Shown in pieces: positions 1 through 13,100 of a stretch of 64,000 bases of DNA. Source of the stretch: Ceratodon purpureus. Lineage: Eukaryota; Streptophyta; Bryopsida; Pseudoditrichales; Ditrichaceae. The notes below the pieces were generated by a model. That model did no database searches. It had not been told where the DNA came from and was given only the letters and a program-made list of their open reading frames with translations. The stretch lies in contig CM026424.1 in assembly GCA_014871385.1 (NCBI GenBank), forward strand, positions 17,383,042 to 17,447,041. The letters run 5' to 3'. The translations under genes and the position numbers were made by a program. Numbering within the stretch: position 1 is the first letter of the stretch; each line of letters opens with the position of its first letter.

Positions 1-442
1 TTTAGGTATATTTTTTATTTATTTATTTATTTCCCAAAGACTGTACAAATTGATAAATTGTTATTACAATAGTCCATGAGGCATGTATTGTATGGCTTTT
101 ATCATAGATATACTCAACTGCACACATTTCACTAAGTCATACAATAATTGGTGTTTGTTATATATTATCCACTAATTGCATTTTAACTCTGGTAGTAGTT
201 TGAGACCTTCGTCCACTCCCTCACTATAAAATCAAATATAGTAAGTGCAAACACCATATGATGTAAAATGAATTAAAAGCCAGCTCAATAAATTAATGGA
301 AACGTCTTTTCAGAAATAAATTCCATCCAATAAAGGAACATGATCTCAATTTGGAACCTAACTGAACACAAGCGCCTTGAACTCCATCTACTAATCAGGT
401 GGCAAAAAGCTGCCAAAATAGAAGGATACTGTTACTACCATA
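1..442. other. Intergenic, AT-rich, no gene seen
   Basis: No supported coding region. The stretch runs up to the TA dinucleotide that forms the left target-site duplication of the MITE at 443. The last part (about 405-442) belongs to a dispersed repeat that has an inverted relative near 29765-30020. Confidence 0.5.
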
Positions 443-930
443 CTCCCTCTGTTTCCAAAAGAAACCATGGTTTCCACAAAGTCTTTGTTTCACAAAGAAA
501 CCATTGTTTCATTATTACCAGGAAGTCAACCATCAATATACATATTGAAAACTGTGTTAAGCCAAATGGCATTATGGCACTTGAAATCCGTGTTAAGCCA
601 AATGACACTTTCAATTAAAATAAGCAAAATTAAAGGCGACATCACTGTGCTTAATCCTGGCCCAAAAAGGAAACCATGGTTTCTTTTGGAAACAGAGGGA
701 GTATTAAATTTGTCCAAAAATAATTCTAAAAATAAAAAACATAAGAAAATTATAGAGACGAAAAAACAAAAATAGACTTTAAAATTATAACATTCTATCA
801 TTTCTAAGCCATTTGAGGTCATTTTTACTAAGTTTTGCTAAACCAACAAAAACGAAGAAATTAAATTCTCAAGAGGTAAACCTTACTTTTCCAAAAAAAA
901 CAGTCGTGTAACAAGTGGCAAAAACATGTT
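405..930 (+). repeat. Dispersed repeat, copy 1 (interrupted by the MITE)
   Basis: Sequence on both sides of the MITE (about 405-442 and 702-930) aligns with the reverse complement of about 29765-30020. Shared landmarks are a block near GGTCATTTTTACT, one near AGGTAAACCTTA and an end near CAAGTGGC. The identity is partial, so this is an old dispersed family rather than a recent duplication. No coding capacity is seen. Confidence 0.6.
443..701. mobile_element. Stowaway-like (Tc1/mariner) MITE, 259 bp
   Basis: The ends are near-perfect terminal inverted repeats of about 32 bp beginning CTCCCTCTGTTTCC, and the element is flanked by TA on both sides (441-442 and 702-703). A TA duplication and a CTCCCTC start are the established signature of Stowaway MITEs. 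The interior holds two copies of a short direct repeat around GTGTTAAGCCAAATG and no transposase. The small ORFs crossing it are by-products of the repeat. A related sequence on the minus strand near 29980-30015 lacks the element and looks like the empty site. Confidence 0.85.
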
Positions 931-1441
931 GTGGTAATAACACTGCTTCTAATACCAAAATCCCAACTCACCAAGAATAGTGGAACTACTGTCGTTTTTC
1001 ATTTACTATTTTGAGGATTATGCACGGTGTTGAGTAGAGTTGGTCACATAGAACAAGCAAAATAGCGCTTTTCCACGTTCTTGTAAGTGACCAGCGGCGC
1101 TTTTGAAATGAAAAATGATAGGTTTTGTGCTAGTGTAAACCTCAAGAAAATCTTGAGCCTAGCACAAAAGTAGGATGCAACTTACGCACACCATGCCCAT
1201 AGAAATTGGAGTAGTTGTTTTCATTCCACTTTGCATAGGATAAAGACATTTACTACTTTAACAATTTTATGCTTACCAAAACAAGACTTGAAGTTTCAAA
1301 GTACACTACATATTCATGTTTAGAGAGCACTTCCTAAACTGCCAAAGTTTGAAGGAACTGCCAAAACAGTGAATAACTCCATAAGGAGAGTCTCCTTTGC
1401 AAGGCTCACTAAAGCCAGCCAGCAAAGGAGGCACCCACAGA
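931..1441. other. Intergenic / 3' flank of the oxidase gene
   Basis: No gene is recognised. The part at about 1244-1400, just downstream of the oxidase stop codon and probably its 3' UTR, has a diverged direct copy at about 23569-23720 (shared TCATGTTTAGAGA and AACTGCCAA blocks). Confidence 0.45.
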
Positions 1442-4293
1442 TCAGAACTCGTCGTGGAGCAGCGGAGGCGCCGGAGGACGGGGCCGCAATCTGCACACCT
1501 TGAACAAAGGAAACGCCGGCGACGCCACGCAGCGGTAGTCGGGGGCGCAGTGCGCGTCGGCGCTGCAGTAGCACCACTGCTGGAGCGTGCACAGCGCGGA
1601 GTACTCCGGCCCCGTCCTGCGCACCACATGCCTGAACAGCGCCGGCTCTAGTACCTTGTCTGGATCATGCTGCTCCTGCAACGCTATCATCTGCTCGATG
1701 TTCCAGTCCGGGAAGTTGTCTCGCACATGGCACCTCGGATGCCGGAACTGGCGCTCGTGGTTCTTCCCCCAGTGCGGCCGCGCCTGCATGGACCATGTTG
1801 CAGTGCTCAACTGTTAGTTACCAGGACTCCATCTCATGAACACGATTCCTCACTGTTGCGTGTTACTAGCACTGCATGAACTTGAACATCTAGCTCGATA
1901 TATATCAAGGTCATGATGAGTGCTGGTTTCATGATGTGGAGTTTCTGTAAAACTGAGAGAATTCATGACAGAGATTAAACGATGAGCTAGTGAGCCTAGT
2001 GGGATTGTGGTTAAGGATGCATCTTGCCTTGTATTTGCACAGGCTGAGTTGTTCTATGGTTTCGGAGATCGAGGCGTGTTTGCCGGGGATTCGGGGAGTC
2101 ATGGCGGATGTCATGAGGGTCCACTGGACGAAGACTACGTCTTCGGTGCCGGTGTTGGTTGAGAGGAGGGTGTTGGTACCTTTGCCGAATCGGAGCCAGA
2201 AGGCTCCAGGCGGTAGGCAGCTCTTGATGTTGTGGTTGTGTTGGGTTTGGAGGCGGGCTTCGGAGTCGGCGAGCTCGGTCTTGACAATGGCTTTGACGTC
2301 CTGCACCCACTCGTCGAATTGTGATAGTTTGATTGTGAATTCGATGTCTTCGGAGACGGCGCCCATGTGAGACTGTTGGTATCCGCACTTGGGTGAGCAC
2401 TCCGCGGCTAGCATTGCGTGGTGGGTGGACACTGTTGCGTGCTCTACTGGCACTCCGTTTCCGTCTCTTGTGAATGGGACTCTGGAATGGATTGCTCCCG
2501 CGGTGCAAGCGTCTGCTTTGGTTGGATTAGAGCATCAGGAGGTGGTAAAGAAAAGAGGGGTATGAATGTAGCAGAGGTGACCTCCGGCTATGGCCCCGGC
2601 GGAGTGGGGGTCGGGGGCAGGAGGACCCGACATCCAGCAAGGGGCAGCTCTCACCGGGCAGCCCTAACTTTCATTAATTTTTTAAATTTTTTTTTTAAAA
2701 AAAAATTATGTTTTTTTTTTGGGAGACATGTGGTCTCAGAAATTTACATGAATAACATAAGGTTTTTCAAACCCATTGAGCGGAGCGAGAAGGGTTTGAA
2801 TAAGGGCGACGGGTCCGGTAGGACCCGTTGCCCGTTAAGTAATTTTAGGGTTCACTCAAAACAACGATCTCGGGGTAGCTAGGGTTGATCTCATTGAATT
2901 TTGGTTTTTATAGCCTTTATTTTTTCTGAAGTAAATTTTTTAAAAAAATTGAAAATAAAAAAATAAAAAAAAAAAAATTCTATGGGGCTGCCCGCCCAGT
3001 GAGCGCCGGGTCACCCTGCCCCCACCCTTCAATTCCCCGGGGCCATAGCCGGAGGTCACCTCTGCTACATGTGTCCCGAAAAGAGGAGCAACGATATAGA
3101 AATGGCGAATTGAGACGCGAGAATTAGGGTTTCGGAATTTGACCTGCATTCAGCGAAGCCGTTGAATTGGAATCCATTGCCATGTCGTTTCCCCAGGCAG
3201 CCATCATCTCACTCCAATTGCTGGCGATTCGGTCATCGACAGCGTCCATGTACATAGTTCGAGCATTTGGGTCGAACGGAGGGGCTGATGCAGGAAGCGC
3301 GTCCGCGGAGCCCACATGCGTGAACAGAGTGGCTCTATACATGCCTAGGTCTGGTCGCCAGTGACTGATGATGTGAGGCGTCTCCAGGGTCAGCATGGCC
3401 TTCAATTCAGGTACAATGTGGCTGTCATCCAAGTCGTTTCGAGTTTCCACAACGGTAAGAGAGGGTGGTTGCAATTGCAAAGTGAATTCTGTGATGATGC
3501 CGAGAAGACCTAATCCACCCACTAGAGCTCTCACCTCCATTGCCCCTTGTTCTGTCTGTGCATCACTCACAATGATGTCGCCCTTCGCATTAACCCACTT
3601 CATCTTGGTTACTAAGTCGCCGAGGCTGCATGTAGTGCCTAAACCGGAGCCGTGAGCGGACGTTGATATCACTCCGCCTACTGTCAAGTTCCCGTAGATG
3701 GAGAGTGCCCCTGCAAGCACCGACATGTTGTTTGCTTCTGCGGCATCTGCCAGGTCTAACAGCGTCATGCCTGCCTCCACCGTAAGCTGATTGTGCTCCG
3801 CATCGACGGAAGCAACGCGATTCATGCGATGGAGGAGCATAGTGATCGAGGTCACCCCCTCGACCTCCGATGCCTTTTCCATGATCTTGAGGATCGCGTC
3901 CGCATCGTATTCTAGCTTGGTGCTGCCTCGTTCTCCTGGGCACCCGAATCCAGCCGTGCTGTGGTATCCGCGTCGGCTGGCGCGAATCTTCACCGGCTTG
4001 TCACCAGATGTGTGCAGCTTGATGAGCTCACTAATCTCCTCAGTGCTAGTCGGGGTGATGTGGAGGTCAGATACACATTTGAGCCATCCATCGGCGGAGT
4101 ACCGAGTGGTGGCACCGTCAGCACGCTGCGACAACGCCTCGCTCACAAATTCCTGCTGATGGATATCGCCATCCTCTGCGTTGCCAGCTACAGCTAGGTG
4201 AGCTAACAAAATATGCAGTACTACCGCAATTCCCAACACCCTCGAAGCAGCTCTAATTCGAAACATCTTAATCCTTGCAGACTCCAGTATCAC
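1442..4293 (-). CDS. L-gulono-1,4-lactone oxidase-like FAD enzyme (3 exons)
   Basis: Probable FAD-dependent aldonolactone oxidoreductase, a family that oxidises L-gulono- or L-galactono-lactone towards ascorbate. Modelled exons are 4293-3144, 2512-2028 and 1783-1442, giving about 650 residues. The second Met, at 4266, would shorten the protein by nine residues. The N-terminus has a hydrophobic signal-like segment (VLGIAVVLHILLAHLAVAG). The FAD_binding_4 region includes GYHSTAGFGCPG and the strongly conserved TVGGVISTSAHGSG. The C-terminal ALO domain contains PHWGK, the conserved HWxK element, and a Cys-rich tail typical of plant GULLO proteins. Intron 2 begins AAG|GCAAG, so it is probably a GC-AG intron. 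Intron 1 contains a Mutator-type MITE. Family assignment is firm; substrate and localisation (probably secreted or wall) are inferred. Confidence 0.9.
2559..3077. mobile_element. Non-autonomous Mutator-like MITE in the oxidase intron
   Basis: A 519-bp element lies in intron 1 of the oxidase gene. Its terminal inverted repeats extend beyond 35 bp, with a shared core ATGTAGCAGAGGTGACC at the left and its complement at the right (about 3035-3070). The 9-bp sequence GAAAAGAGG occurs directly outside both ends (2550-2558 and 3078-3086). A 9-bp duplication with long TIRs fits the Mutator superfamily. No transposase is present. The interior has A/T homopolymer runs that could affect splicing of the host intron. 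Confidence 0.8.
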
Positions 4294-6882
4294 TATGACA
4301 CCCTTTGTGCATACCGGTTGTGAAGCAAACCTAACTTCTAAGCTATGGACGTGTTCTCAGCAATATTCTCTCTCCAGGGACGTGAATACATCCGGACGAA
4401 AGTTCAAAAGTCGAACACCGTACGACTGTCACGAGCCAGTTTTTTATGATCGAGCCTTACTCCTGCCCCAGAAGAGTGGAAAAGGGACCGAAACGCTGAA
4501 TGATTTTCCATGGTTGTTTCATTATACCGTCTACTCGAAACAGAGAGGGAGCCAGCAACCGACCCATTAAAGACTCCAGTACAAAATTAGAAGCTGCGTA
4601 CGAGTAGCAGCCATGGCCACCAGGAAGCAAATATCACACCATTGATGGGCCATCGAAGCTCGAGAATGATCTACACCTGTGAAAAATCCCGTGGACCTTA
4701 TGCGCGCAAGAGGCTCATGTTACTTTAGATTGTCGTGTACATAGTTCTGTATGTTGACTAATGCAAGTTTTGCCGGTCCAGATTGAGCCGATACGATGTT
4801 TGTTGATAACTTTTAGTGTACCTTGATTCTGGTGACGGTGGAATAAGTCAAGTGCTGAAGATCATGTATCTTTGTGACAGCATGCCAGGCCGATTTCCTC
4901 CTGCATTGGAACTTCGAACATTTGCATAACTCTGTGAGACGTTTGGTTTGAAACTGCAATAGATTTTTGCACAGGACCTTGCATTGTGAGCTCCGACGCA
5001 GAGGCCGGATATAACACCTAACAAAAGATGAATGACAGATTCTCCGTTTACTTCGACAGTATTAAAATCGGAAACGTTCAGATTTCTAAGTTTCGTCACA
5101 TGATACATAAAGTAAAATCTACCAGCCGGCATGTGTGTGGTACATGTTTGACATAGCTCGTGGTAAAATGCAGGGTTGTTTGCTAGAGACATTGGATGCG
5201 ACAAACTGTGGAGTGCTATGTTTATGATCAAGGCAGTTACCATCAATTACCCTCTGGATTCTGGATCGATGGACTCCATCGTCCAAAGACTATGGACGAT
5301 GGAGTCTTTGGGTAGACTACAACTTACCGGCTGGAGATGTATAACCTCGTCTTCACAGAGTGCGTGACGTATGGAGGTATCTCCAAATTTCACTTGTGCA
5401 CATGAAAATGAGCCCATGTGTGGCAATCTGGCATCTCAATTGTGTGCATTTGGCTCCAGGGAGAGATAATTTGTGGGCAGTGGATGGCTTACACGCACCA
5501 AACCAGAGCCTTCTTTTAAAGTACGAACAAACAGGCGTTAACTTCAACGCAACAAATCCGTTTCAAGGTTAGTTCAACGCTCACTATAGATCATAAATGC
5601 CTCACCTTTTCACAAATTCATTAATTTCTCAGTGAACTGGAGTATCGCTAGGCTTTCTTGTATTTCCCTAATCGTTCTCAACTACTCATGATGCACAATT
5701 TTATATATTAATTTTCCGGACATTGATCTGTCAGAAGCATATTGTTTTTCTAATAATAATGATGATAATCATATTGATCCTCACACAAATTTGTTTATAC
5801 GGTGCGGTTCCCGTCTGGTCATTGAGAGGAGCACTAACCAGCTAGTAACAACTATTATAACTACTACAGATGTGAGTCTAATAGGTGCAGCAGGGGATAT
5901 ACTTCAGACAACGTGCTACGGCGAGCCTTCAAACAGCTTTCACGTCATGATCAGACTTATCCTACATGTTGAGTCGTGGCTTATCAGCTGGGCAGCTTTC
6001 ATGAATACATACCTGAGCTTTACATTGCATGCTCTTGACGTTACTCAAGCTGTGATTATGTTCGAGGTTTGTCAATCTAAACCGATTGGGTATTACGTGA
6101 GCTCAATTATGCGCTGATTCTATATATGTATATATACACGACGTAAACTGTAACAACAAACAGTATGCGTAAGATTAAAGCAGCACTGATGTTTGCTATT
6201 TTTAGGTGATCAATTTTAGCACCTACTGGTAATGCAGCAGTGCCCATTAATCCCTGTTTCTTGGTGCATCGCCTTGATAAAAGGCTCCAGCAGTTAATGT
6301 CGAGTTATCGTGCAGGCGTTAAGACCAGCTTGTGGAGGATATTAGTGATAATAGAATCCTTGGTGACGGATCCTGCCGCAAATGTAACGACATACTTCAT
6401 TGGTAGCTGGGGACGTGAATCGTGATGTCAATGCACGTACAGGTGATCACGATGATCGATAACTTTCACATGTCAGAATCTCAGATCATGTCACCAGCTG
6501 GAGCTTCTTCTTGGCCGGCCCTCATGATCGTTCTCCCACAGAGGTCACAAATGATCACACAGTCGAGTCTGTTTTTTTCTGGTGCTAAGAGTTTAGGTCT
6601 TCTCTCGCGATTCAAGGATTGTGAATCGCGTGTGAGGTGCAGGAAATGTTGTAACTGCCATGGTGCTCTTGGGTGGCATGATATAATATTGCTTGTCGTC
6701 ACGAGCTTGTTTGCGAGATGGGGTCTCGAGCCGACAATTCACTTGTTAGCTGGGCAGCTTAAGATGGGTTGTAGGTAGGAACGGATTTTCGTGGAGTGTT
6801 GAAGTGCAAGCGTGAAGGAGATGATCCACTTTGATGTATGATTTTGTAGGAGGAGCAATCCTGTGGTGTCGTCATCTCCAAC
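4294..6882. other. Intergenic region, no gene recognised
   Basis: About 2.6 kb between divergently transcribed genes (oxidase on minus, glycosyltransferase on plus), so it should contain both promoters. Only short ORFs without family resemblance are seen. A perfect 14-bp inverted repeat lies at 5272-5285 / 5293-5306. No TATA box can be assigned with confidence. Confidence 0.5.
5272..5306. repeat. Perfect short hairpin
   Basis: Arms GACTCCATCGTCCA and its exact complement are separated by a 7-nt loop. It lies in the intergenic region, 1.6 kb upstream of the glycosyltransferase start and 1 kb upstream of the oxidase start. The role is unknown. Confidence 0.7.
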
Positions 6883-8769
6883 ATGGGAAAACTGCGTGAT
6901 GCTGCCAGGAGGTTGATTCAGAGCAAGGCCATTCATGGAAAGAAACGAGATCTCCTGGGATGGAAATTGAATACGATTTATATTGTGATGGTGATGGGAG
7001 CCATAGGCTTGTTCCAGCTGGTTATTCTTGAGCATCGCTGGTATTCGTCCAGCTCAAGCCATAAGGAATTCTCATCGTTTCCACATTTATTTGCCTCGGA
7101 GGAGGAGACGACGCTTAAGGACCCCTTAGCAAAGTCCGCCGGCAACAGCACAACTTCACAACATGGAGTGCATCAAAGTAAGTTCAAGCTATCGTGTTTG
7201 TTAGAGATATGCATTCTTCCTATTCAAGAAATCAATTTGAATTAGGGATTGTGACCAGAAATATAGCTGGGATGCTGACACCACGAAAAGAATTAGGTCA
7301 TGTCTGTACAGTACTGGAGTGTTTGGGTGTTCTGATATTTTTCTATGATGTTTGAATGTTGCACAGAGAATTCTTCTTTGTCTGGTGCATCGCCGAATCA
7401 GAAAAAGATCGTAATCATAAAGAATGACAAACTTTTGGAGTTCAGGCCGGAGAATACATTCTTGCCGATGAAGGACGTGGAGCAGCCAGGCATGTCGGAC
7501 AATGACACTAACTGGTTCATGAGTAGGCTCCGAGGGAGGTCGATCACCCCAGGAAGCGGCGAGACATTCGATCTGCCTATGGACGATCCTGAGGGCAGAG
7601 TTTTGTGTGTAAGAGGAAATGACGACCATGATGGGACCAAGAATGGGTATGGCTTGTTCCAGAAGAAGGCAATGCCACGGAATTCCATCTTCCGGCGAGG
7701 CACGACCTTCATCGCTGACAATTACTGGGACTATAACAACATCTGGCACTCCATGTCGGCTCTTGCCAACTTCGGAACATGGCGCCTGGAGAACCAATGC
7801 TCTTACCCTGACCGCTTGGTGCTGTATCACATGGGGGAGCTCGTCACCTCCATGGGCTCATGGATCACACACGTCCTTCAGGCAGCTTTCATGAAAAACA
7901 TTCCCATCGAAACGGGCCTCAGTGGTGTCAACTCCATGATTTGCTTCGAACGAGCCGTCATCCAGCGGCGAGGGCTTGGCAAAGTCGACACAACTCATAT
8001 TAATGCTCTCTTTGACATGCTCCGATGCAAGTCGAGGAGGTATTGTGGAATCAAGCGTCCGGCTCGAAAATCCTCAAGCATGGAGGTTTTGGTTCTCACA
8101 AGGTCTGGGCCAAGAGCGTTTACAAACGAATCAGGAGTTGCTGCTGTTGTGCATAAAGAATGCTCCAAAGTGCCTGGATGTGTCACGCGCATGTTGAACG
8201 CTGCCAACCTTACGTTCTGTGAACAGGTAATCCTCCTTAATTGCATGATCTACTCATTAATTGCAACCTTCAGAATAGGATAATCTGAACCTGGAAACTT
8301 GATTGATTTCTTAAGTGTGGTATCATTGATCCACTTATTGCAGGTGGAGGTGATGAGCAGGACCGACGTGCTCATTTCTGTGCATGGAGCACAGCTGACC
8401 AACATGATGTTCATGTCACCAGGCTCCAGAGTGATGGAGATGTTTCCTAAGGGGTGGGAGGAGTTTGCAGGAGTTGGGCAGGAGATTTATAAGTGGCAGG
8501 CTGATTGGACTAGGATGGTACATGCTGGCCGGTGGAGGGATCCAGAAGGGCCGGATTGTCCATATCCCAAGTCCGAGACCTTGAAGTGTCTTCTGTTTTT
8601 CAAGGACAGGGAAGTAGGGCTGAACGCTACACATTTATCGGAATGGACGCGCTCTGTATTGACTAGTTTTGGAGCCACCGAGCATCACACGGAAGCGGAG
8701 TGGGATGGCGTGCACGATGGGTTATGTGCTTGCGATGGAGACGATGGTGTGGTTTGGAGCTTCAAGTGA
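6883..8769 (+). CDS. GT61-family glycosyltransferase, type II membrane protein
   Basis: Exons 6883-7177, 7367-8226 and 8344-8769 join in frame to about 526 residues. Near the N-terminus a basic segment precedes a single hydrophobic span (IYIVMVMGAIGLFQLVIL), as in Golgi type II glycosyltransferases, and a Ser-rich stem follows. The luminal part carries the GT61 (DUF563) signatures: ADNYWDYNNIWH, a VLVLTRSGPRAF strand, and DVLISVHGAQLTNMMFM in the last exon. In plants the GT61 family includes beta-1,2-xylosyltransferase of N-glycans, xylan arabinosyl- and xylosyltransferases and EOGT-like O-GlcNAc transferases. The sequence alone does not decide between these. Both introns have clean GT-AG borders. 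Confidence 0.9.
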
Positions 8770-10142
8770 ACGTCCAGGAGCAATTTTTCACACTCCCTGT
8801 TCCTGAAGATGACCGAACCGTTTCACTCTGTAACAAGGCAAGAAAATCGAAATTCATGTTACTCTTCTTGCAGTTTATTTTCATTACTTCGAGGGCATAG
8901 TCATTGATCATAGATACAGTTTGGTTTTGTATTTCAGTAGGTCTACTCTCAGCTGTATGGAAGCATATGCTGCTGAACGGAAGCAATTAAATGTATTAGG
9001 CTTGTGATCCAGACCGTTAGGGTGGGATTTAGCCATTTGATGCTCAGGATTCCAACATAATAAACTTGACAGTTCCTTCATTACCAGAACTTAAATTGCA
9101 AGAAAGCAAATTATAAGCCTCCCGCATCTCAAGCATTCCGCTCATTGAGATGTGTCATCTGGCTCCATTTGGTTTGAGCTATTTATGGTTAAGTTCAACG
9201 GATGCAGGCTTACGGAAATGTTGTGAGCGGCATCTGGCCTTCATGATCCGACAGGCTGCCTAGTATTCTTGTGGCGCTGGTCTTGTTTGCACGTGATCCT
9301 TTTTTGCTGCGTACTCCATATAAATATTACAGAACTTATGTCTCCTTTGTTCGCAAGGCTCTTGAGTCATTTGGTCTGCAAATTAGCACTCTAACTTAAA
9401 TACTAACTTGGAGAAATTGCAGTTCTCCTTCGGTTAAATGATCATTTTGAGTACTAGTTGACATACATAAATTAAGTAGTTATTTGATTCATACACAATG
9501 CTGGTTCTCCCTGCTTACAGAAATAGTGGAATGAATATCTTTGAGTATTGTTTGGCTTGATCAAGGATGACTGAATTCAAACCTCTTTCTCATAAAAATA
9601 ATCAAGTGGGTACCGTGGTGAATCACTCCATGTCTCCTGTCTGACTCTGTTTTGCACAGATTTAGCACAAATTTGCTGCAGTGTGATATCGGGTTGTTAC
9701 TATTGGACCTATCTGAATGAAAATCATGCGAGCAGCTTGGTAGGAAAGTATTTTCTAATGCTTTCGGTTAGAAAATCTTCACATAGCTTGCAGCTAGAAA
9801 ATAAGGACTTTTTCATCAATCCTGAACAGATAATTAAGTGCCATTCCTTCGACTGTTAGTAAAATAAAGCGGCATGATCACTCATCTCTCGATTCGGAAA
9901 CCACGATAGTCAAACATGTCTCATGCTGGAGAGTTGTTGTGTGCAGGAGAGGAGACATTTGTGCTGGCATGAGCTGGAGAAACAAAAAGCCTGTCTCTGA
10001 GTTGAGGCCATTCCCTCCTTACATGTTTGAGAATGTTCGCCTCTGCTCGGGACCCTGAGCTAGACTCTGTACGCCCTGCGTTCAACAGAGCAACCAGTGC
10101 ATAACCTTAGATAATGGAATTAGTGGTTTCATTAGCAACGCA
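8770..10142. other. Intergenic between convergent genes
   Basis: Lies between the 3' ends of the glycosyltransferase (plus) and the S-acyltransferase (minus), so both 3' UTRs must be here. No further gene is recognised. Confidence 0.5.
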
Positions 10143-13100
10143 TCAGTAATTGAGTACCAAGGCTAGAATGAACGATGGTGGACAAAGGGGAAGAGGTGAA
10201 CGTTTGACGAGGAAGTTGCCCTCACCTCCGGTGCTATTTCCTCTAGAGCTTCTGGATCCTCGAGAACCCAAACTTCTCGAACATGAACTTGTCCGGGGCT
10301 TTGCATTGTCTTGACTAGGGCCATTCTCCCACACTGCAACTTTCTCATTTGGGGTAATTACTACAGAAGTTGAAGCAACGGTACTTTTGTATTTCAGTGT
10401 TTGTATTAGCTCTTGTAAACGGCCAGAATATTTTTCATCACCACTTTCACCTGCAGATGCGTCGTAGCCATCCTTTAAACTTTCTGACCTTTGAAACATT
10501 TTGTCATTCCCAAGCAATTCCTTGACCGCTGCTACAGGCTCCTCAGATGTGAGAGGAGTTTTAAGACTTGTGCAAATTGTTTGGTTAGGAGATTCCTGAA
10601 AAATATCTGGAGACGCCATCTGACTTCCGGGGTAAGAGCTTCCTGGATATGAACTTCCAGGGTACGAACCCAAACCTCCAGAAAACCTGCTTGGGCTGCA
10701 TCGTAAACCGTGGCCTGTGGACTGAGAGCTCCCGTCGGCTGTGAGAATTCCTGGTCTGTTATGTGGAAGGATGTTCTTGCCATGTCTGTCTTTCATCAAC
10801 AACCATCTCTCCTTCCCTGACAGTGTGAGGTATGCTCGATTGAATCGTCTGCTTCCAACTGCCGAAATTTCACCACTCACATCACGAGAGCTTAAATCAA
10901 GACTACTGTCTTCTGTCTCTGTTAGTACTTGGGAGGAAGCTTTTGAGTACATGATGGGCCGTGAGTTGGACATATCCCTTGCATGAGCCGCTGCCTTGGC
11001 GGCTTCTGCAGGATTCATTCGTGCCAATTTCCAAGGATTGATCCCTACTGAAATCTTTTTTTGAGGCTGACGAGCAGCTGCTTCAACAGCACTATTAGTT
11101 CTCATTTTTGTGCCAGATGACTCCAAGTCGCCCCTGGATTCCAGAACTTTCTGTTTCATCATCCAAGAAAGAGTTTGAGTAACCAGAGACCCGTAACCAA
11201 AAAACAAACCCATCAACACAGAGAGCGACAGAACAATATTTGCAAGCTTATGAGTCAATTTGTGCAGACGTTCAATTATCTTGTACCTGATGATGCTCTA
11301 CGAACATGCGAGGCGGTGTGCAGAAGACACCCCTGTGTAAAGATGGAACCCCGGTTGAGCTGAATCCGGCACTAACGCCTGTTCCGTTGGAGCTTGCAGG
11401 TGATGAGGTTAAGCTGTTGACCCCATCCCCAGCATGTTCTCCATGATCTGGTTCAGCTTGTTCTCTGACTGCCAGGATATAATCATACGTTGTGATTCCC
11501 TGTCCAAAGTTCCCACAGTTTGTCAATCTTAGCGGAATGCGTCGCGCTGGAAGTGACAAGAAATGGTTATGATACATGTACTTGGCTGTGTCAACTCGAG
11601 CAGAAAAATTGAAGCACAATTTTTTGGTACTGGAATTACCTTGTGGATTAGAATAAGGTGGAAGAAGAACAGTTGACACAACGGAATTGTTGCTAACATG
11701 GCAAGGAGCGACAGCAAGACCTGATTCAAATCCGGATCATAACATAAATTCAGAAAAGACTTCTGTACTTCACACACGGTAATTATCTGTGGAGAATTTA
11801 GCATGAGGCTAGTCTATGGGAAAAATATATGGAGCTCTTCATTGCTCATCAGCGAAAAGAGTACTCACAACTCCAGCTGGAACCATTAGAATGACCGTAT
11901 AATATATATTCAAATGGTTATACTGCATATGCATGAGACACTCACAGTTATTCAATCAAGAATATCCGTGTCTTTGTGAATTGAACAGCGCATTTTCACG
12001 GTCCATAATGTTATTGTTGGAGTATAAGAAGGAAATAATTTAGTGAAGAAGACAACACACACCACAACAATGATGTACGCCACCCGAGAGAAGCTACTGC
12101 CAAGTCTGTGAATGATCTCCTTCTCGAAACGGGTTTTCTCTGAAAAGCATCGAACTAGAACACCAATTCCAGTGGCCCATACGATTACCAGCTGCAATAT
12201 CAATAATGTAAACACACGATCCCATGACACAATGTCAAAATTTGAATTCGTCTATACGCATATCCATTCCAACTTTATGATTTCTGCAATTCTTCACAAC
12301 CATGGTCTGGGATTCGGGAATAATATTCAGCTTTCTCACCAGCAAGAGACATGCCACCATAAGGCTCACAAAAGCCTTGTAGTTTCTCTTTCCCACGCAG
12401 TTGTTGAGCCACTGTGATCAAGGAACACCACAAATATTAAATACCCCGCCTGCCTGAAATATCATAGTTGGCACGAAATTTGAAAAAAATTAGAGAAATT
12501 AATAAGAGGATGTATCACAAATGGATGGTGGAGGTACACACCCGACAATGGTGATCGAACCCATGTACGCACTTGTCACAAGCTCTGCAATGTTTGCTGT
12601 TCTTTGATATCTGGCAACAGCATGCCAGTTGAATATAAATTGGACTTGATCATGCCTAGTTCTCAGGAATTTCACCATTTTACGATGTTTCTATATGATC
12701 TAATTCATCTAAGGCCTAGGTAACTTCCAAAAATTTGCTCTGAGGTAGTGTGCTATACATGGAGAAAAGAACTTGGTCTTAGAATAACAGACCTTAAATT
12801 TACAGCAGTGCAGTAACTAGAATACAAACAAAAGTATGTGGCTTATCAAAGACAATGCAATGAAGCATGTAGCTGTACCTCAGCTTCGCAGATGCTACAG
12901 TATAGCAACTGTTCACCCGAATTCAAATTAGCTGAATCATCCATTTTACAACATGCGAATGGGAGGCACAGCCAACGAGCAAAAACACTTGGACCTGAAG
13001 CTGATTCGATTTTTGGCCCCATTTCAATGGATGCTGAATTTCTTTTAGGTCCATCATGTGAATGTTCAAAGCAAGTGTCAATGCCTGCCTTGAGCGCTGC

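Noticed and set aside
2418-2882. A 154-codon plus-strand open frame in the oxidase region.
   Set aside because: It is antisense to exon 2 and runs into the intronic MITE and homopolymer tracts; no family resemblance.
11869-11922. A possible extra 18-codon exon in the S-acyltransferase gene with good splice borders and open phase.
   Set aside because: Joining 12063 directly to 11720 reproduces the usual family sequence across the fourth membrane span; the extra exon would insert 18 residues inside it. It could at most be an alternative exon.
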